Shown here one piece after another: positions 1 through 5,637 of a DNA stretch of 7,855 nt. The DNA lies in assembly GCA_015655535.1 (NCBI GenBank), contig JAATEW010000397.1, forward strand, positions 1-7,855. The letters are read 5' to 3'. Every line of letters begins with the position of its first letter. Position 1 is the stretch's first letter. Position numbers and translations under genes: made by a program. The notes under the pieces were generated by a model. The model searched no databases, was not told the DNA's origin, and was given only the letters and a program-made list of their open reading frames with translations. This stretch comes from Hyphomicrobiales bacterium. Its GTDB lineage: Bacteria; Pseudomonadota; Alphaproteobacteria; Rhizobiales; Beijerinckiaceae.

Positions 1-72
1 CGGCGCGCACCGCTGCTTTATCCAAGTCGAGGCACGCATTTCCGCGTCAATGCCTATCGAGGTCAAGAGAAC

Positions 73-1485
73 GTGCTTAAAATTCTTCCGGTGATCATGT
101 GCGGCGGGACGGGAACCAGGGTTTGGCCCGAGTCGCGCGAAAGCCTGCCCAAGCAATTCATTCCGCTTATTGGCAGCAGCTCCACCTTTCAGATGAGCGT
201 CGAAAATCTCGCCGACCCGGTGTTCGAAACGCCAATCGTGATTTCCAATCGCGATTACCGCTTTCTCGCGGCCGAGCAATTGCAACTCATCGGCCGGTCA
301 GCGCAAATCATTCTCGAGCCCGTGCGCCGCGATTCAGGTCCGGCTGTCGCCGTCGCGGCGGAACTCGCGGCGCGGATCAATCCCGATACGATCGTCGCCG
401 TTCTGGCCGCCGACCATGTGGTGCAGGACCGCGCCGGCTTTGTGGCCTTGTGCAAGGAAGCGGCGACCGCAGCCGCCGCGGGCTTCATCGTGACGCTCGG
501 GATCAAGCCGCGCGAGGCGGCGACGGGCTATGGCTATATCAAAACCGGCAAGCCGCTTTTCACTGAAGGCAGCGTGTTGAAGGTCGAAGGCTTTGTCGAA
601 AAGCCCGACGCGGCCACGGCGAAACGCTATGTCGAAGACAATTATCTTTGGAACTCCGGCAATTTCTTTTTCCGCGCCGATGTCATGCAGGCCGAACTGC
701 GGCATTACGAGCCGCGGATGATCGAGGCCGCCGCCGAGGCGGTCGACAAGGCGCAAAGGGATCTCGATTTCACGGTTCTCGACCTGGGCGCCTTCGCCCA
801 GGCGACGCAGAAGTCGATCGATTACGCGGTCATGGAACATACGGATAAGGCCGCCGTCATCCCGGCCGATATCGGATGGTCGGATGTCGGCACATGGTCT
901 GCCGTTTGGGAGCTTTCGGAACGCAATGAAATCGGCAATTCGATCCGCGGCCGCGGCGTCGTCATGAACGCGAACAATGTGCATATTCGCTCCGAAGAGC
1001 TTCTGACGACGGTCCTCGGCGTCGATAATATCATCGTGGTGACGACGCAGGATGCCGTGCTTGTGCTCGACAAGAGCCGCGCCAATGAGGTCAAACAGCT
1101 TGTCGACAAGCTGAAATGCGAGAATCGCCGCGAGGTTTTGGAGCATAAGCGCTCCTATCGGCCGTGGGGCTATTATCAATCCGTCGATGAAGGCGCGCGC
1201 TATCAGGTCAAGCGGATCGTCGTGAAGCCCGGCGAGCGCCTATCGCTGCAAAAGCATTTCCATCGCGCCGAACATTGGATCGTCGTCAAGGGCATCGCCG
1301 AGGTGACCCGCAACAACGAGTTGCATCTCGTGCATGAGAATGAATCGATCTATCTGCCGATCGGCTCGACCCATCGCATGGCCAACCCGGGCAAGATCGA
1401 TCTCGAACTCATCGAGGTCCAGACAGGCTCTTACCTCGGCGAAGACGATATCATCCGCATCGAGGATGTTTACAACCGGGGTTGA
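73..1485 (+). CDS. manC: Mannose-1-phosphate guanylyltransferase / mannose-6-phosphate isomerase (bifunctional, type II)
   Basis: This cytoplasmic enzyme makes GDP-mannose from mannose-1-phosphate and GTP. Family members of this length often also isomerise fructose-6-P to mannose-6-P. The 470 residues match the usual 465-480. The N-terminal nucleotidyltransferase domain (about 4-285) opens with the signature GGTGTRVWPESR (11-22) followed by PKQF (26-29). It also carries FVEKPD near 173 and a WNSGNFFF stretch near 193. The C-terminal cupin domain (about 315-465) has the motif HFHRAEHW at 395-402, whose His and Glu residues would bind the metal. Cys10 stands where many homologues have Ala. The start is GTG. 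It is chosen because it places the ILPVI...GG motif at the normal distance from the N-terminus, although the frame stays open to the left edge and the ribosome site (AGG or AAGAGA just upstream) is weak. The product would feed mannose, or GDP-mannose-derived fucose or rhamnose, into the polymer. Whether both activities are present cannot be read from sequence alone. Confidence 0.95.
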   Translation: MLKILPVIMCGGTGTRVWPESRESLPKQFIPLIGSSSTFQMSVENLADPVFETPIVISNRDYRFLAAEQLQLIGRSAQIILEPVRRDSGPAVAVAAELAARINPDTIVAVLAADHVVQDRAGFVALCKEAATAAAAGFIVTLGIKPREAATGYGYIKTGKPLFTEGSVLKVEGFVEKPDAATAKRYVEDNYLWNSGNFFFRADVMQAELRHYEPRMIEAAAEAVDKAQRDLDFTVLDLGAFAQATQKSIDYAVMEHTDKAAVIPADIGWSDVGTWSAVWELSERNEIGNSIRGRGVVMNANNVHIRSEELLTTVLGVDNIIVVTTQDAVLVLDKSRANEVKQLVDKLKCENRREVLEHKRSYRPWGYYQSVDEGARYQVKRIVVKPGERLSLQKHFHRAEHWIVVKGIAEVTRNNELHLVHENESIYLPIGSTHRMANPGKIDLELIEVQTGSYLGEDDIIRIEDVYNRG

Positions 1486-1487
1486 AT

Positions 1488-1511
1488 GAGGGGCGGGACC
1501 GACGGCCCCTC
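1488..1511. terminator. Inverted repeat between convergent genes, possible bidirectional terminator
   Basis: A perfect 7-base inverted repeat, GAGGGGC (1488-1494) and GCCCCTC (1505-1511), surrounds a 10-base loop. It begins three bases after the manC stop codon and lies in the 53-base gap between two converging genes. The position and GC-rich stem fit a terminator for both directions. No T-run follows on either side, so if it terminates at all it is a non-canonical or Rho-assisted site. Confidence 0.4.
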
Positions 1512-1526
1512 GGATCCTGTGATGAT

Positions 1527-1540
1527 GAGGTCATGGCCTC
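1527..1540. repeat. Short imperfect palindrome at the 3' end of the transferase gene
   Basis: The 14-base sequence GAGGTCATGGCCTC is a near-palindrome: four-base GAGG/CCTC arms with a mostly self-complementary centre. It overlaps the stop codon of the minus-strand transferase gene. It may add to the terminator hairpin beside it, or be a chance palindrome. No protein-binding role can be shown. Confidence 0.2.
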
Positions 1541-2999
1541 AATAGGCGTTGCGATAGGCCTTTTTCGACATGACGGTCAGCCAGAGAATCTGGATGTCGA
1601 AGAGCAAAGACCAATTGTCGATATAATAAAGGTCATAGGCAATTCTCTGCCGGATTTTTTCATCCGTGAAGGCGCCGCGAAATCCATTGACCTGCGCCCA
1701 TCCCGTGATGCCGGGCTTGACATTGTGGCGTCTGGCGTAAAGCCCGATGAAGGGCTCGAAGAGCTGGTCATGCGCCATCGCGTGGGGACGCGGACCCACC
1801 AAAGACATTTCACCGCGCAGCACATTTAACAATTGCGGCAGCTCATCGATATTGAAGCGGCGCATGAAATGGCCGAGGCGCGTCACGCGGCAATCGTTTT
1901 GCGTCGCCTGTTTCACATTGACGCCGTCTTCGAGCGTGGTCATAGAGCGAAATTTGAAGATGCGGAACGGCTCCTGATTGAAGCCGTAGCGGCGCTGCCG
2001 GAAAATCACCGGGCCGGGACTGTCGCATTTGATGGCGATCGCGACCGCCAGGAAAAACGGCAGGAGAGCGAGGCATGCCATGCCAGCCAGCGTGACATCG
2101 AGGGCGCGTTTGACGAATACTTCCGCCGGCGACAGCGGGCGGTGGACGAGATTGAGACTGACCATCGGCCCGATCTTGCACACTTGCGCGTCCATGAAGC
2201 GATCGAGCACGCGCTCCGGGCCGAGGTGAATCGAGGCCGGTATGCGCAAGAAGGCATTGATACATTCGTCGATCGTTTCCTTGTGCGACCAAGGCACCAG
2301 GATGAAAATATCGTCGGGCCGCAAAATGCGCGCATAGGCGCTTGCCAGCGCCAGATCCTCTTTCAAATGCGCCGGGCCCCGCAGGACCGACGCGGCGCTG
2401 ACATGCATGCCGAGGCGCCAAGGTTCGTAATCCGTCGAGAATTGCGTGACCTCGTCTTCAAAGCCGACGAGCAGCACGCGCCTTGTCGCGATGCTGCCCG
2501 TTTCGGCGCGCCAGCGCACCCATTTGACGAGCAGCATGCGGGCGAGCATGACGTGAAAAAGACCGGCGCCATAAAAGACGGCGGCTTGAAAAACGGAAAA
2601 ATTGACCGCTGTCCGCGTCCAGAAACCGATCGCGAAGACGCATAGAAACGCGATGTTCCAGGGCAGGAAAATGCGTTGCGCGCAGTCCTTATAGGCCAGG
2701 TAATGCACGATTTTATATTCGCTTCGCATCATATTCGAGGCGAGGAAGAATATGGTGACGATCAATGTCAGAGGCAGGCTGGATTGCGGCGCGCCTGCCT
2801 CGATATCCAATGAACATAAAAATCGGGTCGCCGCCGCGGCGAGGCTGATCGCACCGAGATCGCTCAAGACGGCAAGCAGTGCGAACCCGCCGCGGATCAA
2901 GCCCGTGTTGATCCGGGGATTGAGTGCCCAGCCGAGACGCGGCAGCGGCCCGAAGCCCTGACGAGACGAAAAGCCCATCGTTTGGTGACGGCTGGACAA
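1539..2999 (-). CDS. Undecaprenyl-phosphate sugar-1-phosphate transferase (WcaJ/ExoY family, initiating glycosyltransferase)
   Basis: This inner-membrane enzyme transfers a hexose-1-phosphate, commonly glucose or galactose, from a UDP-sugar to undecaprenyl phosphate, the first step of repeat-unit assembly. The 486 residues show the long WcaJ layout. About four N-terminal hydrophobic segments lie near 36-58, 77-92, 112-127 and 136-157. A Rossmann-like middle follows (RRVLLVGF at 173-180), and then the C-terminal transferase domain. That domain starts at KRALD (297-301), has a membrane-dipping helix at 303-324, and carries DSPGP (326-330), KFRSM (349-353), the catalytic Asp-Glu pair within NIDELPQL (385-386) and SLVGPRPH (399-406). 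The coordinates use a TTG start. An ATG seven codons later (2976-2978) is the alternative, neither has a strong ribosome site, and an in-frame stop at 3009-3011 rules out anything longer. The gene converges on manC and diverges from the co-polymerase gene. The sugar used cannot be decided from sequence. Confidence 0.93.
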   Translation of the reverse strand: MSSRHQTMGFSSRQGFGPLPRLGWALNPRINTGLIRGGFALLAVLSDLGAISLAAAATRFLCSLDIEAGAPQSSLPLTLIVTIFFLASNMMRSEYKIVHYLAYKDCAQRIFLPWNIAFLCVFAIGFWTRTAVNFSVFQAAVFYGAGLFHVMLARMLLVKWVRWRAETGSIATRRVLLVGFEDEVTQFSTDYEPWRLGMHVSAASVLRGPAHLKEDLALASAYARILRPDDIFILVPWSHKETIDECINAFLRIPASIHLGPERVLDRFMDAQVCKIGPMVSLNLVHRPLSPAEVFVKRALDVTLAGMACLALLPFFLAVAIAIKCDSPGPVIFRQRRYGFNQEPFRIFKFRSMTTLEDGVNVKQATQNDCRVTRLGHFMRRFNIDELPQLLNVLRGEMSLVGPRPHAMAHDQLFEPFIGLYARRHNVKPGITGWAQVNGFRGAFTDEKIRQRIAYDLYYIDNWSLLFDIQILWLTVMSKKAYRNAY

Positions 3000-3057
3000 G
3001 CGTAGGTCTCAATTTGAAACAGAGGTGTCGCAAAAGAAGCGTTTGCCGGGGCGATTC

Positions 3058-3079
3058 GCTCCTCTTGGGGAGGTGGAGC
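3058..3079. repeat. Inverted repeat in the probable leader of the priming transferase
   Basis: GCTCC (3058-3062) pairs with GGAGC (3075-3079), and the stem can be extended inwards with a one-base bulge. On the minus strand it would lie in the 5' leader, about 60 bases ahead of the TTG start. It could be an mRNA hairpin or a chance match in GC-rich sequence. Confidence 0.2.
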
Positions 3080-3100
3080 AACCCGCGTGCCCATGTAACT

Positions 3101-3128
3101 TTATTACGGCGACGGCTTTCATAGTAAA
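3101..3128 (-). promoter_or_regulatory. Weak sigma-70-like promoter candidate for the priming transferase
   Basis: Read on the minus strand, TTTACT (3128-3123) is followed after 16 bases by TAATAA (3106-3101). The first matches the -35 consensus at four of six positions and the second the -10 consensus at three of six. Transcription would begin near 3094, giving a leader of about 95 bases. This is one of the few AT-rich patches in the intergenic region, which supports it a little. Confidence 0.25.
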
Positions 3129-3142
3129 GATTTGCTTAATCT
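3128..3142. promoter_or_regulatory. Palindromic operator candidate (AGATT-5-AATCT)
   Basis: AGATT (3128-3132) and AATCT (3138-3142) form a perfect 5-base inverted repeat around TGCTT. It abuts the putative -35 box of the minus-strand promoter, where a dimeric regulator could act. The regulator is unknown and the arms are short, so chance is a real alternative. Confidence 0.25.
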
Positions 3143-3145
3143 CTC

Positions 3146-3164
3146 TTTGGTAGTTTCCGCCAAA
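3146..3164. promoter_or_regulatory. Second inverted repeat (TTTGG-9-CCAAA), operator candidate
   Basis: TTTGG (3146-3150) and CCAAA (3160-3164) form an inverted repeat with a 9-base spacer. It lies four bases beyond the preceding palindrome, on the far side from the minus-strand promoter candidate. The shape is like many operator half-site pairs, but nothing identifies the protein. Confidence 0.2.
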
Positions 3165-3171
3165 CAGCCGA

Positions 3172-3201
3172 TAGGCGCGGCACTTGTAGGCGCGGCACTT
3201 G
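3172..3201. repeat. Perfect tandem duplication of a 15-base unit
   Basis: The unit TAGGCGCGGCACTTG occurs twice, head to tail with no gap, at 3172-3186 and 3187-3201. It is followed by partial similarity (GCGGC). It sits in the middle of the divergent promoter region. It could be a duplicated binding site or a recent slippage event. No function can be read from it directly. Confidence 0.9.
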
Positions 3202-3220
3202 CGGCGTCGCCGTCACGGCG
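3202..3220. repeat. Overlapping GC-rich inverted repeats
   Basis: CGGCG (3202-3206), CGCCG (3208-3212) and CGGCG (3216-3220) lie in a row. The middle block can pair with either neighbour, giving two mutually exclusive small hairpins. GC-rich DNA yields such patterns often, so this is recorded as structure only. Confidence 0.3.
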
Positions 3221-3323
3221 CAAAACGCACGCCTATGCCTCCATTTGCCTTTGACGGCGGCGCGCAGTTCGGAGCGGACATGCGGCCTTGAAGATCACGC
3301 GTTGAACTGAGTCTAGCTCGCTC

Positions 3324-3340
3324 AAGGACCATGCGTCCTT
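3324..3340 (+). promoter_or_regulatory. Hairpin enclosing the first possible start codon of the co-polymerase gene
   Basis: AAGGAC (3324-3329) and GTCCTT (3335-3340) are perfectly complementary 6-base arms. The 5-base loop CATGC holds the ATG at 3331. In mRNA the stem would bury the only purine-rich ribosome-site-like sequence (AAGGA) for that ATG. That sequence is also only two bases from the ATG, which is too close for normal initiation. The hairpin therefore either argues for the in-frame ATG at 3355 as the true start or acts as translational control. Confidence 0.45.
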
Positions 3341-5394
3341 TCCAGGGTAAGCGCATGGCGAATAGCTGCATCGATATGGACTTCGGTCGAATAGACCTTG
3401 AGCGTCTGATTCCGGATAGCGGAGGGATAAAGGCGTTTCGCCAGAGACGCCTCGAACGATCGCGCAGGTCCTGGATTTACATCGCTTCCGCTGGGTTTTT
3501 CTGCCTCGGCATTTTGAGCGTCGTTATTGCCATTCGAGAGGACAGATTTATCGCCAAGGCGATCATCCTCGCAGCCGACGCAGTGCCAACCCATCCTGTC
3601 GCGTCGTCATTTTCCTCAAAAGTGCCGGAGCCGATCCTGCGTAAAGTCGTCGAGGTGGAGGGCCTCGCCGACGATCCGGAATTTGTCGCCTGGCAATGGA
3701 ATTGGATCGCGCGCGCCGGACTTGTTTTTGGATGGAACAATTTCGCCGCCGGCCGCGATACCGATCTGGGCCATGCCGTAGCGTCTTTGGAACGTGCCGT
3801 CAGTTTGAAGCCGGTGCCGCAAGAGGGTCGGCTGGAAGTTGCCGTCGCCTCGATCGAGGCTGACAAGGCCGCGCGTATCGCCGATTCCTTGGCTGAGGCT
3901 TTGGTCGAAGACCAAAAAGAACAGGCGGCTGAAAAAGCCACGCAAAGCCGGAGCGCCGCGGTCAATGCGGTCGCCGGTTTCGCGGCGCGTTTGCAGACGG
4001 CCAGACAAAGGCTGGACGATGTTCAAAGCCAGCAAGATCAAGACAGCGACGTGACCGGATCGATCGGCGGCCATGAGCATGGCGATGCCGCGGCGGCCAT
4101 CGCGCAGGCGAAAGGAGATGCCGACAAAATCGCCCGCGCGCTGGCGACAGGGCAGGTCGCGAGCCTCGGCGACCTCCACTTTCCCACACCGCAGCTCGAT
4201 CATCTGACGGCTCAATATGACGAACTCCGGCAGCAATTGGAAAAACGCAAATTGACCTTGGGCGACAAGCACCCGGATCTCGTTGCGCTTGAAGGTCAGC
4301 TTCATGTTTTGCAAAAGGAGATACACAGCCAATGGCAAAAAGCCGCCGATAGCGCGAACCGCAATTATCGTCTGGCGCAAGCGCGTCTGCTGGCCTTCGG
4401 CCGTGAGACGCAGGCTGAGGACAATGGGCCGGATGCCGTTCAGGCGCCCATCGAAAAACTGCGGACGGACGTGGATCTGGCACGCAGCGATTACGAACAT
4501 GCCTTGCGGCTGCAAACCAAAGCGGAGAGTTCGGATGACATGCAGCCGGATTGGACCATGACGCAGGCGCAAGTGCCGCGGTCCATGACGCATGACTCGC
4601 GCGGCTTTGTTTTGGGCGCCGCGCTGGTGCTTGGCTCCATGTTCGGCGCCGGGCGCACGCTGGCAAAAGCCTGGCGCGGCAGGCCTCGCCCGCCGGCGGC
4701 CCAAGAGGCGAACAAAGAGACTGACGGCAAGAAGGCGGCAGACAACAGGAAAGAGCCGAAAGCCGCTCCTGGCTTCTTTCCCATTCCGCGCATCAGGCGC
4801 GAGTGGATCTGGGAGCGGTTGACACTGAAGCCGCCGCTCGATGCCGCCTGCCAGGAAGTCTTGGACCGGCCGCGGTCGGACTTCAGCCGGGCGATCGAAC
4901 GTCTGTTCGAGCTTGAAACGGATATGGTCTCAAGCCGCATCCTGAAAGTCCTCTTCGTCTCGAAGGAAGACAAATTGGGTGCGACGACCATCGCCGTGAA
5001 TTTCGCCCATGCCGCTGCGAAGGCCGGCCATCGCACCTTGTTGATCGAAGCCAACCGGCGGCGCCCCGTTTTGGCCTCATTGCTAAGCCCCAACGTCCGT
5101 GTGAACGTGATCGAGCTCGATGGAGCCAAGCGCATCATCTGCGAATTGCGTCCGAGGCTTTCGGTCATTCCGCTTTTCGACGCGGAGGCCGAAAGCCATC
5201 TCAAGACGCGGGCGCATCACCTCATCAAGGGCATAGCCGGGCATTTCGATGTTGTCATTCTCGATGGCGGCCGGTTTGTTCAAGATGACGATGAGATGAT
5301 GGATATGGCGGGCGCGGTTAACCGCGTTTTTCTGCTCACGCCGCAGGGGATCGAACGCATGCCGGGCGGGAAGGCTTTTGGATCAAGGCTTTGA
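3331..5394 (+). CDS. ExoP/Wzc-like polysaccharide co-polymerase with a degenerate tyrosine-kinase domain
   Basis: This inner-membrane protein would set chain length and link polymerisation to export. The 687 residues show a cytoplasmic N-terminus, TM1 (about 48-68), a long periplasmic region with coiled-coil character (about 190-235 and 285-400), TM2 (about 425-445) and a cytoplasmic CpsD-like ATPase domain (about 530-687). Family marks are the stretch at 157-200, resembling the Wzz-type segment of ExoP/GumC proteins, and LGDKHPDL (310-317). The kinase parts are broken. The P-loop region reads SKEDKLGATT (544-553), with Ala551 where the catalytic Lys should be. The Walker A' DxD is EAN (573-575). 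Only a Walker B-like ILDGG (643-647) looks intact. There is no tyrosine anywhere after TM2, hence no C-terminal tyrosine cluster. The protein is probably a non-catalytic co-polymerase. It is somewhat shorter than typical ExoP proteins. The start may be 3331 or, with a better ribosome site, 3355. It diverges from the priming transferase gene. Confidence 0.88.
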   Translation: MRPFQGKRMANSCIDMDFGRIDLERLIPDSGGIKAFRQRRLERSRRSWIYIASAGFFCLGILSVVIAIREDRFIAKAIILAADAVPTHPVASSFSSKVPEPILRKVVEVEGLADDPEFVAWQWNWIARAGLVFGWNNFAAGRDTDLGHAVASLERAVSLKPVPQEGRLEVAVASIEADKAARIADSLAEALVEDQKEQAAEKATQSRSAAVNAVAGFAARLQTARQRLDDVQSQQDQDSDVTGSIGGHEHGDAAAAIAQAKGDADKIARALATGQVASLGDLHFPTPQLDHLTAQYDELRQQLEKRKLTLGDKHPDLVALEGQLHVLQKEIHSQWQKAADSANRNYRLAQARLLAFGRETQAEDNGPDAVQAPIEKLRTDVDLARSDYEHALRLQTKAESSDDMQPDWTMTQAQVPRSMTHDSRGFVLGAALVLGSMFGAGRTLAKAWRGRPRPPAAQEANKETDGKKAADNRKEPKAAPGFFPIPRIRREWIWERLTLKPPLDAACQEVLDRPRSDFSRAIERLFELETDMVSSRILKVLFVSKEDKLGATTIAVNFAHAAAKAGHRTLLIEANRRRPVLASLLSPNVRVNVIELDGAKRIICELRPRLSVIPLFDAEAESHLKTRAHHLIKGIAGHFDVVILDGGRFVQDDDEMMDMAGAVNRVFLLTPQGIERMPGGKAFGSRL
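3344..3347 (+). promoter_or_regulatory. Ribosome binding site candidate for the ATG at 3355
   Basis: AGGG lies seven bases upstream of an in-frame ATG (3355-3357), a normal distance. This makes 3355 a strong competitor to 3331 as the start of the co-polymerase and would shorten the protein by eight residues. Confidence 0.4.
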
Positions 5395-5406
5395 CATGCC
5401 GGCTTT

Positions 5407-5430
5407 GCTTCGTTCAAGCTTCATCGAAGC
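5407..5430 (+). repeat. Inverted repeat just after the co-polymerase stop codon
   Basis: GCTTCG (5407-5412) and CGAAGC (5425-5430) are perfect 6-base arms around a 12-base loop, starting 12 bases after the stop. No T-run follows. It may protect or help end the transcript, but this is uncertain. Confidence 0.25.
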
Positions 5431-5484
5431 GTTGCGAGTTTAACGGCTCATGCCGGATTGCAAGGCTCTAGCTCGTGGAAAGCC

Positions 5485-5518
5485 CCGAAAACACGGGCTG
5501 TTTTGCATCGGTTTTTTT
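5485..5518 (+). terminator. Possible Rho-independent terminator between co-polymerase and flippase genes
   Basis: AAAACA (5488-5493) pairs with TGTTTT (5499-5504) around a 5-base loop. An outer CCG (5485-5487) can pair with CGG (5509-5511), leaving a 4-base bulge. Seven Ts follow at 5512-5518. A competing stem uses AGCCC (5481-5485) and GGGCT (5495-5499). The T-run directly after a stem is the best terminator signature in the window, but the stem is AT-rich and interrupted, so termination would probably be partial. If it works, the flippase gene needs its own promoter within 5519-5637, where I see no clear one. Confidence 0.4.
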
Positions 5519-5637
5519 ACGATGCGGCAAGGAAATGGATTGTTGCCCCTTTGGCGATGTGAGAGAGCTACGCGCATGTTCTCTTCTATGTCTTCTCGGC
5601 GAAATATCACGATCCTCTCCGGCCTGGTCGATGGCTC

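Larger units (their letters stand above)
3000..3330. promoter_or_regulatory. Divergent intergenic region between the priming transferase and the co-polymerase
   Basis: This 331-base stretch holds no convincing gene. It must carry the promoters for both divergent genes. It contains several short inverted repeats (3058-3079, 3128-3142, 3146-3164, 3202-3220), a perfect tandem 15-mer (3172-3201), and a 7-base inverted pair ATAGGCG (3171-3177) / CGCCTAT (3230-3236). On the + side no good -35/-10 pair is visible. The best fragments are CTTGAA at 3287-3292 and CTAGCT at 3313-3318, but their 20-base spacing is too long for a standard sigma-70 promoter. A shared regulatory role is inferred from gene orientation. 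Confidence 0.6.

Noticed and set aside
1..72. A partial upstream gene ending at the left edge
   Set aside because: All three plus-strand frames are open over most of this short stretch, so no frame can be preferred and no motif is recognisable.
334..1179. A 281-codon open frame on the minus strand inside manC
   Set aside because: It lies entirely opposite a gene with clear family motifs, has no recognisable domain, and long antisense frames are common in GC-rich DNA.
1833..2645. A 270-codon open frame on the plus strand opposite the priming transferase
   Set aside because: Its translation is rich in Arg, His and Asp with no domain, the typical look of an antisense shadow. The minus-strand gene has all the catalytic motifs.
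3202..3220. An attenuator made of alternating CGGCG/CGCCG hairpins
   Set aside because: The blocks are only five bases long in GC-rich sequence, with no leader peptide and no T-run after them. They are kept only as a structural repeat.
5380..5470. A possible frameshift that would extend the C-terminus of the co-polymerase
   Set aside because: I read the other two frames past the stop. One gives a short peptide ending at about 5444 and the other ends near 5470, and neither contains a tyrosine cluster or resembles an ExoP tail.
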